64,000 nt of DNA from NCBI GenBank assembly GCA_037951105.1, contig JBAMJV010012233.1, positions 1 through 64,000 on the forward strand, in the 5' to 3' direction. Both the position numbers and the translations under genes were made by a program. Of the stretch, positions 33,401-44,969 are shown piece by piece (the first letter of the stretch is position 1; the number at the start of each line of letters is the position of its first letter). A model generated the notes under the pieces. The model was not told the origin of the DNA and made no database searches. It saw only the letters and a list, made by a program, of their open reading frames with translations. Origin of the DNA: Echinarachnius parma. Taxonomy: Eukaryota > Echinodermata > Echinoidea > Clypeasteroida > Echinarachniidae.

Positions 33401-33771
33401 GGTGTGTGAAGATGAACAATGTGCGCGTATTAGCATACTGGCACGCGCAGCGTTGTTAAGCTTTCTACGGAGATTGCGCGATCCGAAAGTAATTTTGAAA
33501 GGACGGTCGAATAAAGAAGCATTTTGCGCAGCATTTCGATAACAACACGTCTGTTCTACTGGAAAGATTTCAATTTAATCTAATGATTTTCCCTTGTCCA
33601 TAATTTTATTTCAACACCAAATTTACATTTATCTTGATTTGTATATATATAGGTCATCATAATATAACAAATATAACGGATATATATACAGCCCGACTGA
33701 CCACGGACCTTACTGGTTATTGAACAATTCTACAGAGTGAACACTACAACCCACAACCATTGATGATGGCA

Positions 33772-34790
33772 GAAGTTGAGGATGATGACAACGTTACATT
33801 TGCAGTATTACTGTATGCTTACATTATCGCCAGAGAGGAAGAAGACGAGCAACAGCCAGACCAGCCACAGCCCAACCACAAAGGGCCAGGATAACTGCAG
33901 TCAGGCAGTGCTGATTGCGACCATGGCTCACAGAGGAGAGGAGAGGAGACACCAGCTTGGCCAGTTATCCAGCCTCCTAGACACCCGATTGAGGCTGGAA
34001 GATCCAGTAGCGTTCCAAAAATACACAAGGTTAACACCACAGCTCTTCGGTGAAGAGGGTGGCCCCAGCAATCGAGAGGGAACTCACCAGTTTCAGGCAA
34101 CCCCTCTCACCTGGACTGACTGGCAGTGACATTGAGGCACCTTGTCACTGGAAACAACTATCGGTCCCCTGCGTATGCCCTCAGGTGTAGAGTGTCCAGC
34201 ATCTCAGAGATAGTTCCAGAAATGTGCCAGACAATTGTGCAAGCGTACAAAGATGAGGTGTTTAGCCTACCTGTGACCCCTAAAGCCTGGACAGCCGTAG
34301 CTAAGAGCAGAGATGGAAAATCCTCCACGCCATTGGGGCCCTGGATGGCAAACACATTGCTATCAAGAAGCCACACCACACTGGCAGTCTGTACTACAAT
34401 TACAAAGGCCATTTCTGATACCAATCCTGGCGATGGTGGATGCAGATTGCAAGTTTGTGTGGATCAAGCTTGGTGGAAAATGACACATGTCAGATGCTCA
34501 GATATTTGGCGACTCTGAGCTGTTCAACGGCCTGGAAGAGGAAGCCCTAGGACTCCCCCACCCTGCCCTCTGACTGCAAGCCCTGATGACCACCAAGACA
34601 TGCCCTTCTTCATCCTGGGGGATGACGCCTTCGCACTCAGGAACTACCTCATGTGGTCATACAGCACTTGTTGCTGCTGCTGCGGGAGGCCACATTTCTG
34701 GCATCCACCGTCTCAATGTGAGGGATCAAAAAGGAGAACTTATCCCAAACCCACTTCTCTGTGCTGTTCATGTCAGTAATGACATCTCCT
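33772..34790 (+). pseudogene. PIF/Harbinger transposase relic (HARBI1-like)
   Basis: Broken over three frames but clear. An N-terminal segment (R-L-E-D-P-V-A-F-Q-K-Y-T-R-L-T) is followed by V-T-L-R-H-L-V-T-G-N-N-Y-R-S, I-S-E-I-V-P-E-M-C, then [10 protein letters not shown] (first catalytic Asp), V-D-A-D...F-V-W-I-K-L-G-G (second) and L-G-D-D-A-F-A-L-R (third region). At least six frameshifts separate these blocks. It is non-functional. It shares a terminal orientation with the minus-strand partner below. Confidence 0.85.
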
Positions 34791-35155
34791 CCTGACCTAC
34801 TTGGCGCGTTTCTTCAGCCGGCCCATCATGGTCCTCATACTTGTGTACCATGTTTTAAGTTGCGCCACAGTAGTGTCTATCGTTGCAGCCTGTGCAGCTT
34901 AGAGATCCTCCTTCTGGGTGACATCCTTGAAACCCGCAAGGCGTTTGCTGCAGAGGACCTCAATACTCATGAGGAACTCGATGATTTCCTCTTTTTGCCT
35001 TTCAGTGAAGGCAGTTACTGTTTTTGTTCTCTTTGCTTTCTGGATGCGGTGGTCTCCTCATCCTCCTCTGGTGCTGCCTCTGGCTGGACTGGTTCAGGCT
35101 CAGGGGGTGGGATAGTCTGGCTTTTTCCCTTCTTGCGTCTTGTATCCTGGGGTGG
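34780..35155 (-). pseudogene. PIF/Harbinger second protein (Myb/SANT-like) relic
   Basis: On the minus strand, an ATG at about 35154 opens P-P-Q-D-T-R-R-K-K-G, a Pro/Glu-rich stretch, then in shifted frames E-E-I-I-E-F-L-M-S-I-E-V-L and, nearer 34800, K-T-W-Y-T-S-M-R-T-M-M-G-R-L-K-K-R. This matches the DNA-binding companion of Harbinger transposases. It lies tail to tail with the transposase. Confidence 0.65.
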
Positions 35156-35239
35156 CATCTCTCAAAGGCTTCAAAATTACAAGCAAGAGCAAGTTGACAG
35201 TGACGATGTGCTCGCTTTAAGTGTAGATCGCTGAATGAG

Positions 35240-35745
35240 GCGCATTCAATCTTGTCCGGTATATATATGGGCGCGAGATCTCATAACAGATCGTGAACGT
35301 ACGTGAAAAGCGTGACTAATCGTATCTACTCGTATCAACTCGTATCTGCTCGTGAGTCATTCGTGTTAGGTCGTGAACAATGATACCCGACAGAGCGCCA
35401 TAGATCGTGACAGATCGTGGGAGATCGCATCACATCTTAACAGAGCGTGGTGTTTGTCTTGTCCAAGGTTGATCCCGATCATCACGATTTGGAAGCACGA
35501 TTAGACGCGCTTTGTTACGATTCAATACGATCCGATGCGATGATGACGATTGATATTTAATCGTGTTGATCGTAGACATGTTTTGAACCGTTCCAACAAT
35601 GTCCTACGATCAACACGATTGCCACGACTGACCTTACGATCTGATAATATCTGATACGATCACCACGATTACTTCACGATCAGGTACGAATGGCCAATCG
35701 TGGCGATCGTAACTAATCGCACGACAGTGGGAACGCCGCATAAAC
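35240..35745. mobile_element. CGTGAT/ATCACG motif cluster, probable foldback element
   Basis: GATCGTGA, ACTCGTATC and AATCGTG motifs on the left half face ACACGATT, GATCACCACGATT on the right half. Style resembles the element at 42166-43094. Ends are not resolved. Confidence 0.5.
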
Positions 35746-36465
35746 GATTTACAATTGACATTCACCTAATACTTTGTTTTATTTCGTCCGACAATTTGTT
35801 TTTTGATAAATTTGTTTTACATGTATTACACCAAAACAACTTATACACAATATTAATGCCTATATATACGAATAAAATATGTTAGAGTATTATTATTGGT
35901 TATACTGATATTTGATGTAATTTTTATCAGTAAGAATACAATATAAGTGCATTTTGAAATATAGTTGTTTTAATTTAATGACAATCAGTCTAGAAAGACT
36001 ATTGTTGCCAATTTCTTTACTATTTACAAAATTATAATGCAAACCTGCATGGTGTGGGTTTTGTTTAAGTGCGCACAATGTGTTAGTTAATACACAACAT
36101 ATTTGCAAATTACGGATATATACATATAATATACATACATGGAGTACAGCACAATGTTGAGTAGTGATTTGTTTTCTTCTGTTTTTATAACTAAACCTTC
36201 AAACCTGTTACACTCTGGGACTCCCGCCACTGGTGTAATGGCCAAGTTATTACTTTTTTTTAACAATTACAAAACACAATATAATACTGGAAATAATTGA
36301 AATAATCACTCAATACCATAATATATTATCATTATCATATCTATATCATCGTGCGCTCCTGTGCACATGCACTGACGAAAAAGAGAGGAAAAACAATGTA
36401 TAAACCACAACAAGTGGACACTTGTAATTATTCACAATAGTTCATGTGCAACAACAATTATACTA
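35746..36465. other. A+T-rich intron sequence
   Basis: No exon recognised. At 36214-36238 there is the dispersed motif GGGACTCCCGCCACTGGTGTA, described separately. Confidence 0.45.
36215..36238. repeat. GGGACTCCCGCCAC motif, first of four
   Basis: GGGACTCCCGCCACTGGTGTA and near copies at 36215, about 39427 (AGAGACTCCCGCCACAGGTGCA), about 39758 and about 40388. All are in the same orientation, two close to the edges of the 36468-39408 element. Confidence 0.75.
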
Positions 36466-36639
36466 ATACAGAGTGGTTACACAAAAGCGGAACCCAACTT
36501 CCACTAGCAATATATCATCTAATAAACATAATTATGTTTATCGCAATATGCCATCGCAAAGATAATTTATTACTCTTTCATATGATACCATATTCGTAAC
36601 TAGACATGATACTTGTCATCGAACAAGTATAGGTAGGCT

Positions 36640-38230
36640 GTTGAGTATAGGCAAAATGGCGCCTACATTACGTCATCAGTCATGGTCAAGGTTAAAAAAC
36701 CTTGCTATGATTAGGCTACATGCCTATTTTTGTGTGCCATTTTTAAAGACATTTCATTAAGCCATTTTCAAGTCATGATACATAATCATGAGAATGTATT
36801 TGACACAAATAAATACAAAATGGCGCCTAGATGACATCATCAGTTATGGTCAAGGTTGAAAAACTTTTTATGCTTATGCTTATGACATTAACTTTCATCA
36901 TGTAAAATATGATATAGTTATGATATTGCGTTATAGAGTTATGATACATTATGTATTTGACGAAAATAATACAAAATGGCCCCTAGATGACGTCATCAGT
37001 CAAGGTCAAGGTTGAAAACCTTGCTGTGCTTAGTCCACATGATTATGTGTGCTAATTTTCAAGACATTTCATTGAGCCATTTTCAAGTTATGATACATAA
37101 TGTATTTGACAACAATAAATACAAAATGGCGCCTAGATGACGTCATCAGTCATGGTCAAGGCTGAAAACCTCGCTATGCTTACTGTTATGACATTAGCTT
37201 TCACCTTTTTAAATATGATATAGTAATGATTATGCGTTACAGAGTTATGATACAGTATGTATTTGACGAAAATAAATACAGAATGGCGCCTAGATGACGT
37301 CATCAGTCATGGTTAAGTTTGGAAAAATTGCGTTGCTTAGTCCACATGCCTATACATATGTGTGCCAATTCTCAAGACATTTCATCAAGCCATTTTCATG
37401 TTATCTGGCACACAAAAAAGTGACGAGAAATAAGAAAAGGAAATGTATTTGACGAAACAAAATGGCGCCTAGATGACGTCATCAGTTATGGTCAAGGTTG
37501 AACACCTTGCTGTGCTTAGTCCACATGCATATGTGTGCCAATTTTTAAGACATTTCATTGAGCAATTTTCAAGTAATGATACATAATGTATTTGACAACA
37601 ATAAATACAAAATGTCGCCTAAATGACGTCATCAGTCATGGTCAAGGTTAAAAACCTCGCTATGCTTATTATACAATGGGTTGATAAATCCCTGCAATCT
37701 GATTGGTTGAGAGCAAAATTTGTGCAGACAATTAATTGTACTGGATGCATGAAAAGTCATGCGTCCGGTAAAAAAATCATGCGTCCGGTAAAAATGTCAT
37801 GCGTCCGGTAAAAAATTTCATGCATCCGGTAATTTTTCTAATTTTTTATTTTTTGACTCTTTGGGGGGCGTAACAATGCCCATTCTATAAAACAGATGAT
37901 GCGCAAGTTTATTTCGTGGGTCGGTGGAATTGTTTGCACGCGGTAACTATGGAAACTAGTCTAAACCCACTCGGCTTCTCCTCGTGGGTTTAACAGTTCC
38001 ATAGTTACCTTGTGCAAACAATTCCTACCGACCCACTCATACCTGCGCATCATTTGTATACTGTTATGACATTAAATTTCATCATGTAAAATATGATATA
38101 GTTATGATATTGCGTTATAGAGTTATGAAACATAATGTATTTGACAAAAATAATACAAAATGGCGCCTAGATGACGTCATCAGTCAAGGTCAAGGTTGAA
38201 AACATTGCTGCGCTTAGTCCACATGCCTAT
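36640..38230. repeat. Tandem array, about 153-bp monomer, eight units
   Basis: The core AAAATGGCGCCTAGATGACG followed by TCATCAGTCATGGTCAAGG recurs near 36653, 36820, 36973, 37127, 37282, 37462, 37613 and 38158. Most units contain the palindrome GATGACGTCATC, that is a perfect CRE half-pair. The last gap is widened by a nested insert. Confidence 0.85.
37672..38063. mobile_element. About 0.39-kb insert within the tandem array
   Basis: TATACAA and TTGTATA mark the two ends within a monomer that otherwise reads CTTACTGTTATGACATT. Inside are four tandem TCATGCGTCCGGTAAAAA units (37755-37832) and a hairpin with arms GTCGGTGGAATTGTTTGCAC / GTGCAAACAATTCCTACCGAC (37918-38036). Confidence 0.7.
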
Positions 38231-38639
38231 ACATATGTGTGCCAATTTTCAAGACATTTCATCAGGCCATTTTCATGTTATCTTGCCCACAAAAAAAGTG
38301 GGTAGAAATAAGAAAAATAAATAAATAATAATAAATAAATAATAATAAACACGATTCTGATGAAATTATAAGGTGGTATGTATGAGTCATACAGCCCACC
38401 TAATTATTGAGCTTGTGGTTATCAAACTGCTAATTATTGAGCTTGTGGTTATCAAACTGCAAACATTTTGAATAAGCAATGCTATAATTGCTTTGCGCAT
38501 GAGATTTAGATCTACTGATCAACACAGTAATGTTATTTCATTGAAACCTTTCCTTTTGTTATTTTGTCTTATAATCCTATTGTTTCAATCGTTCTTAACT
38601 GTACACAAATGGACATGGAGATACTTTCTTAATCAGTGC

Positions 38640-39085
38640 CTTGCCTGACCATGCAACTGACCACTGAACAGCGTGCTTTTTAGTCATTAAGTGGAATTGC
38701 TCTGGGAGTCTCCAGCAAGTTGCTGAGGCTTTTACCATAATTTCTCCGATTGTGATGCACCCTCAAAATCCACAATTTGGGGAATATTATGAGGAAGAAT
38801 GAAATGGAAGAGACTAGTCTGAATCTAAACAAGGGTTGTTCTGAGAGGAGAAGGTCCATTCGGACGCCACTGGATCATAATATGAAGACGAAGGTCTACA
38901 TCACTCAGCCGAAAGATACATAAGACATCCACAATCGCATCATCAGGGAGTTCGATGCCTTGTGCCAGCAGGGGAATGTGGTCAGACGGACTATAAAAGC
39001 CACTTCATGGGGACACGAGCTTAAACCTGTTCGGACAGACAAGCGGGTCGTGTGGAAGGGCATTGGGGATAATTATGGACCCTGA
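38640..39085 (+). pseudogene. Transposase-like fragment (mariner-type, tentative)
   Basis: Around 38870-39040 one frame reads H-N-M-K-T-K-V-Y-I-T-Q-P-K-D, then I-H-N-R-I-I-R-E-F and V-V-R-R. This resembles the region downstream of the last catalytic residue in mariner-like transposases. The catalytic residues themselves are not visible. The match is by pattern only. Confidence 0.35.
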
Positions 39086-39836
39086 ACTCTTTCGAAGTTG
39101 AATAAATGTCAAGCTATGAATACAGAAACATCATGAAATATCACTTGACTTTGTCTTTGTTTCATGATTTGCATTGCATTAAACAATAACTTTCTACTCT
39201 TGTGCGCAAACTACTTTTTACATAAATCTGTTACGGTCATTTATATTCATTAATCATGTTAATGCATGATGCTATCGAAACATGTTTGGTATCAACGAAA
39301 GATCATGAATTCACTTCATATGACATATTGCCATAAACAGAATTATGTTTATTAGACGAGATACTGCTGGTGGAAGTTGGGTTCCGCTATTTTTCGAAAC
39401 ACTCTGTTTATATGTTACACACAGAGACTCCCGCCACAGGTGCACACTTATAATAAGTCTATAAAATAATGTAATATATCGCTAAACAAAATGGTAACTC
39501 GCAACATTCATACAAAGAGAATAAGGGGACACGCTATATCAACACATTCAGTTCCATCATGACACCACAAGTTTACTCACACACAGAAATGAACAGAACA
39601 CAAAACTAGTACATTTTACAATTTTACATTATATTGGATGCAAAGACGAGAACATATCTCAATTGCAAAGACTTGTAAAAATGAACTATAATAATATACA
39701 GACGATTAGACAATATTATATACACATATGCGTATATGGGGTATACTTGTTACATGCAGGGACTCCCGCCACTGGTGTAGACGTATATTTACAATTCTAT
39801 ATATATGTACATGTCTAGTCAATCTCAAACACAAAA

Positions 39837-40346
39837 TTAAATGGGTAGTTCAGTTTTTGTAGAGAGGGCGCTGCACAACACAATTTTTCGTGAGGTAATG
39901 AAAGACTGAGTGTCGAACATGAAAGAACATGCAATTTTAATGCAGAATAAACTTTAGTTGGTCAAAATCGTTCAGAAATGGCTGATATATCAATAAATAT
40001 ATCCGATCGTATTTATTTGGGCCCTAATAATACGATGATTTTTTGAAAAAATTTTAAAAATGCTTACACTTTTTCACAATTTTTAAAAAGTTGTTGATGA
40101 TCTCTCTATTTAATCATTATTTAATCAAACATCACATGCATAATTTTGTATGAAAAATGGTTGAAACCAATGCCTTATTATAGAGCGCCCTCTGGCGCTT
40201 TTTGAATGATAACAGGCTTTTTACTTAATCGTTTGTATTTTGTATACCTTTCGAGCATGGTGGGGTTATAAATGTTAGTTTGTTATGTTACTCTGCAGGA
40301 TTTGGTTACTAAGGTTCAGCCTTGCCAAAACTGTACTACCCTTTAA
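39837..40346. mobile_element. TTAA-ended inverted-repeat element, family 1
   Basis: AAATGGGTAGTTCAGTTTTTG left end, ACTGTACTACCCTTTAA right end, with the family GAGGGCGCTGCACAACAC and GAGCGCCCTCTGG subterminal motifs. Confidence 0.7.
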
Positions 40347-40349
40347 ATA

Positions 40350-41660
40350 TTACTACTACTATCACATAACTGATATACGCGTATATAGGGACTCCCGCCA
40401 CTACGGTGTACATGTGTAAAATAAATATGCATTTTACAAACCCTTTAAGCAAGTTTCTTTTTGTACGTTGCATGCGTACATTCTTGTATGATACAAACAT
40501 ATAACCGCCTTGTTCTGTGAACAAAGCGGACCAATGCCCTTTGAACGTCCGGGAGGGGCCTTTTCAAGAGGTATATAGTTTGGTCTAACTTATTTACAAT
40601 TGTTTCCATCATGTATCTTGGACACTTTAATAAGAAGCGATTAAACAGTTTCCTTTTGTGAGCAATCATTACAAAAACCATTTTTATGTATGCCTAATCT
40701 ACAGTATATAAATCATAATTTAATCTTAATATTCCAAGACGTAATTGATGATTTTTTTTCTCCATTCTCTATTTTAAAGAGACATTCAATTAAATTGAAC
40801 AACGAGCTATGGGATTGTTGCCACCGTTTTGCCACATCGTGTTTTGTGTTCTGTTCTATTCTCTGTTGAGTATATATTTATATATTTAGTATTTATATCT
40901 ATTGACGTGTCATGAGTATACCCTTAGTAATTCATGGTTTTCAAAATTTTTCATTTTTTACTTTTATTTTTCTTCAAGGAAGAAATATCATTATAACACT
41001 AATAACATTTTGTAAAATATCATATTCATACGTGCAATTAATATCATTGCCATTTTCTACATAAGAACAATCAATATCCAATATTGTATTTTAAATTGTG
41101 TACCTTGGTGAAATGTAGGTGCGTCTGTTGGGTATATGTTTGTCTTCCATTTACAGTGATTTCATCATAGGAAATTTTGGAAAATCATAGAAAACACATA
41201 TCAATTTCTAAAGAATAATTATACACAAACAAAATAATCATTTTTGTCATTCCATTTGTATATATTGTGATGAGGGTCGTGGTCTATTCAGTGCTCGTTC
41301 CCATGGCGATGCTACAAGTTGCGACAACTGTCATTTTCAAAACTGCAGAAAATATTTTTTCCTTTAAAATGTGGACATGTCCTGGTTTAATCCATTCAGG
41401 GCATTAGGTTCAAGAAATAAGCCACCTGTTTAGCCTTTTGCCACTCAAGTAATATTTACAATACAAAATATAATTATGATTATAATATCAATATTAATAA
41501 AATAATAATAATGATACTGCAGTAGTCATAGTGATAATAATAATAGTAATAATGCTGTTCTAATACAAATTGTAAAAAACACTACTGTAAAATACAGTCA
41601 ACGTCTTCATAATTAAAATTACACAAGTGAAATGAAGTGATTATGTTAGCACTTCAATAC
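40350..41660. other. Intron sequence before the ZU5 exons
   Basis: A+T-rich. Minus-strand open frames of 62 and 78 codons (40336-40681) overlap out of frame and show no domain. A run of ATA/ATAATA triplets lies at 41470-41570. Confidence 0.45.
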
Positions 41661-41668
41661 TCTTACAG

Positions 41669-41999
41669 AAGATATCTCACAATATCCTGCGAGCAGGATC
41701 GTTGATCATCGTGTGGAGAATTATCGATACAATCTTATGGCGTCAAACTCTCCATACCTTATGGAGCCCTTCCGGAAGGATCCAGTCAAACAATTTGTTT
41801 CCAGGTCATAACGGAGCTACCAGATGACTTAGTCTTAGGGGAGGATGAGATGGTGGCCAGCTATGGCTTCCGCTGCACGCCCCCGGGACTAACCTTCAAG
41901 AAACTGTGACAGTGACGATGCCACACAGCGCGATCTTGAATCAGGATGACAGCAAGAGTGACGTAACATCTGTGTTGTACACAAAACAAGAAAGTCAGG
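41669..41999 (+). CDS. Gene B: ZU5 domain exon (two single-base deletions)
   Basis: Acceptor ...aatactcttacag, donor CAGG|gtgagt, phase 1 at both ends once two missing bases are allowed for. The ZU5 landmarks are in order: G-E-L-S-I near 41716, G-V-K-L-S-I-P-Y-G-A-L-P-E-G at about 41740-41785, an acidic loop, G-F-R-C-T-P-P-G-L-T-F-K-K near 41865-41903 and V-T-V-T-M-P-H-S-A just after. ZU5 is a beta-sandwich found in ankyrins, UNC5 receptors, ZO-1 and PIDD. The frame slips at 41711-41716 and at 41903-41905, each explained by one lost base. No substitution creates a stop in the correct frame, so assembly error is as likely as gene decay. Confidence 0.78.
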
Positions 42000-42165
42000 G
42001 TGAGTTATTAAAATCGTGCTTTTCATTATCTCCTCATCATCATCGTCGTTTCATTGCCATCATCACTAGACATTATCACTTTAATGATCGTTATTACCAT
42101 TATTATCACCACAATCACCCTTAATATCAGCAACACAATCATATTTAACGTACTTTATACGTAAA

Positions 42166-43094
42166 GGCCCAGTCCCATACTGACGATTTTCACGGCGAAT
42201 CGCAAAGATTTTGACATTCGTCGAGAAAATCGCTAAGGTCGTGTTGCATCGTGTTACATCGTATCTGTTCTTCCCCCAAAACCGTTGCGCATCGTGAAGA
42301 AATCGTGGAAAGCGGAGCAAAATTGCCGTCTTCAATCGTTCAAAACAATCGCCACACCACGACGATTTTTACCAAAAAATCATTGTATTTACCGTTGCAT
42401 ATTCGTGTCAAGTCGTTCCACATCTTTGCAATTCGTTGCGACTCGTATCGCTTGGTTGTGAAGATCGCCGCTTTCCGTTTTTGAACTGACCATGGCGTAG
42501 AGACTTACGTAATACTATATTCATCACGAGGGGGGGGGGGGATGAATAGATCATCCCCCTGTTGAATGGTATCAATGACAAATCTACGCCCATGGAACTG
42601 ACTCAAACAAGTCCGATTGTTCATATTGTGCACTGCCCGATTGTTCCATAAAAAGAATGTGAGGAAATCGTTGCGACATGGCGATAGTTTTGAACAGTTC
42701 AAAACATTCGTTGTGCTAACACGATTCATGGCGTTCTTCGCGATGCGCAACGGTTCGAAGAACGAATTACAACGACTTGCAACAAACTACAACGACTCGC
42801 GACGACTCAATCGATTTTCTGCACGAGTGATAATTCGTTGCGAGTCGCCGTAAAATCGCCACTATGGGGACCACAACTTTTTTTCTGCCACGATTTTTCT
42901 ACCGCAATGGTTAAAGACAAAAGAAGGACGAACTGACTCGTCGAACAACGACGAACAACGAATATTCGTCTTGAATCGCCGTACAATTATTCCCAATCGT
43001 TGTTAAATCGTGGCTAAATCGAGTCGATTCATTCTAGTAAATCGTTGCGAGTCGTTGCGAGTCGCCGTGAAAATCGTCAGTATGGGACTGGGCC
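42166..43094. mobile_element. 929-bp foldback element, GGCCCAGTCCCATACTGACGA ends
   Basis: The first 33 bp and last 33 bp are exact inverses (GGCCCAGTCCCATACTGACG and onward through TTTTCACGGCGA). ATCGT, CGTTGCGA and TCGCAACG motifs fill both halves. It sits in the intron between the two ZU5/UPA exons. A G run (42531-42541) lies near the centre. Confidence 0.88.
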
Positions 43095-43175
43095 AACACC
43101 CTATACGTATGAGAAGTTGATAATTGTTGAAACGCTTAATTAACATTATTAACCTTCACGCATACTGCCTTGCAG

Positions 43176-43400
43176 ATGCAGCGTGGATCAAATCCAAATT
43201 GACTGGCCCTGCCATCAGCATCAGCAGAAAAAGTGTAGAGCTGAAAATCACCCATTTCTCGCAGAACTGGTTAACCTTTCCAAGATGGTTCGCAGGCGAA
43301 AAGCGATTTCCTTCATTCCCTTCCTTCCTGTCCAACCGCCGTTCGGACCATATCCGCTACTTCACGTTCGTCTGTTTGACACACTCAGGGACGTTTGAAG
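43176..43400 (+). CDS. Gene B: ZU5 end and UPA start (two single-base deletions)
   Basis: Acceptor ...actgccttgcag, donor GAAG|gtacgt. It starts D-A-A-W-I-K and runs to V-E-L-K-I-T-H-F-S, the closing strand of ZU5. After a frame slip at 43259-43266 it reads L-V-N-L-S-K-M-V, then the UPA-like L-L-H-V-R-L-F-D-T-L-R-D. A second slip at 43392-43396, inside GTTTG, restores the phase-0 exit. UPA follows ZU5 in UNC5 and PIDD. Entry phase 1 matches the preceding exon. Confidence 0.72.
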
Positions 43401-43677
43401 GTACGTAATACATTTGGTACGATACATAACTATATTTTTAATTTTTTAATTTTTAATAAAGTACATAATATAGAGTGCTCAGGCGTCATTACTACGTGTA
43501 AACAAAAATATCATGAATGTGATTTTTTGTGTAAGCACACAAATTATACCGTCTGTCAGATAATAGGCAGATTTTACATCAATCAATACAATTATAGAAA
43601 GCAGGATATTTATATAGTTATTTTAGTTTTATTTCAATAAGTACATAATATCTAGTGCTCAGGCGTCATTACTACGT

Positions 43678-43998
43678 GTTAAAGTAACATTGTCCAAATC
43701 CTCAAAATCCAATTGAATTCAACAAAAAACGCATGGGACAGGTTTCGGTTGTTGAAGTGTTCAGATTGTCAAATTATCCAAACGGAATCGTCCAGAACCG
43801 TGTACAAAGTGAGTGCAATGAGTTAATAGTGAATGTCACTTTGCATTTTGCTCATTACTCGGCATATAAAGTCATTTTACTTGAATTTTTTTACACAACA
43901 CCCATGCCCAGTGGACATATCAGAAAACAACAATATACATTGTATCAACCACTCATCGCCTTTTTGTACATGTCAACAAAGTTACTAATCCCTTTAAA
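43678..43998. mobile_element. TTAA-ended inverted-repeat element, family 3 (slightly truncated)
   Basis: TTAAAGTAACATTGTCCAAATC left end, AAAGTTACTAATCCCTTTAA right end. Just before it, a 19-bp stretch GTGCTCAGGCGTCATTACT occurs twice (43472 and 43656). Confidence 0.65.
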
Positions 43999-43999
43999 A

Positions 44000-44830
44000 A
44001 TGATAATGAATGTGATTTTGTTTGTGTAAACATTATAAGATAGTAGGCAGATTTTTACATCAATCCATACAATTGTAGAAATCAGGATATTGATTATAGT
44101 TATTTGGTGGTTTAGGGGGCATTTCAATTATATGTATGCGTAGTAAAATAAACTAAGTGCATGAACTGCAAAAGCACATAATCAACGTGTTTTTTTTTAT
44201 CTGTTTAGAAACTGCGGACATATCAACAAAAATTGTAATTCGAACACGAACCGGGGCATTAACATTTCTAGCGATGTACCGATATGATATCTAATATCAT
44301 AACATATACACATTCGTAAAATAAATACCGAAGTGGCATTTTAAATCGATTACGATATATATTTGTAAACAAAATAAAAGCATTTATATATACGTCTAAG
44401 TTACATATCTGCTTTCATTAAAAATGCAGCTGTTAACTTTTAAAGGGCGTCCTCCAGACACTTAAAGTTTCAACTATGTTGTAATCAAAATATGTACATG
44501 TAATATTCGGTAAAAATTATGTTTCATTAGAGAGTTACAAAAACAATTTTATATCCATGTTGGTTATATTTGAAGAAATTGTAGAGGATTTGTACACAAT
44601 AATCGTGACTTTTGAAATTGGGTCATTTGTCTTTGAGCTGTGCTCAATTATATACTTTTAAGTGATGATGATAACTGTAATAATATTTTTGTTAAGACGA
44701 AATTTTCAGAGACTTCTTGGTTTAGACGATATGAGGAGTTATTTAGGAGGGGGGCTTACTTTGTGTGTTAGGTTAGTTCTTAAACGTGTCACACGCTCAT
44801 CAATTCCCAAATCATGCATTAACACAATTT
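44000..44830. other. Intron sequence between UPA exons
   Basis: A+T-rich, with a GAGGGGGGCTT stretch near 44750. No repeat ends or exon recognised. Confidence 0.45.
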
Positions 44831-44838
44831 TTATCCAG

Positions 44839-44967
44839 GAAATCCTGAAGTCCGAGGAGAAGTTGAATTACAAACAGGTCTTCTCAGAGGAAATGTTGAA
44901 CATCAGTATGACTAAAGAGGAAGGCTTGCCGATTACTTGTGAATTCAACAACAATAGGCAGAACAAG
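44839..44967 (+). CDS. Gene B: UPA domain, middle exon
   Basis: The acceptor (acacaatttttatccag) ends at 44838. 43 intact codons, phase 0 at both ends, start E-I-L-K-S-E-E-K-L and include M-L-N-I-S-M-T-K-E-E-G. The donor AAG|gtttga is weak beyond GT. In UNC5 the strand V-Y-C-L-E-D is followed by a similar Leu/Glu helix, which is why I place it in UPA. Confidence 0.7.
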
Positions 44968-44969
44968 GT

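Larger units (their letters stand above)
36468..39408. mobile_element. 2.9-kb element with about 85-bp inverted ends
   Basis: CAGAGTG...AGCGGAACCCAACTTCCAC...CTAATAAACATAATTATGTT at the left is inverted at 39320-39408. The inside holds a tandem array, another nested element and a transposase-like fragment. The ends differ at about 15% of positions, so it is not young. Confidence 0.8.

Noticed and set aside
36640..38230. Regular repeats resembling a CRISPR array
   Set aside because: The whole 153-bp monomer is repeated, not short repeats with unique spacers, and the host is a eukaryote.
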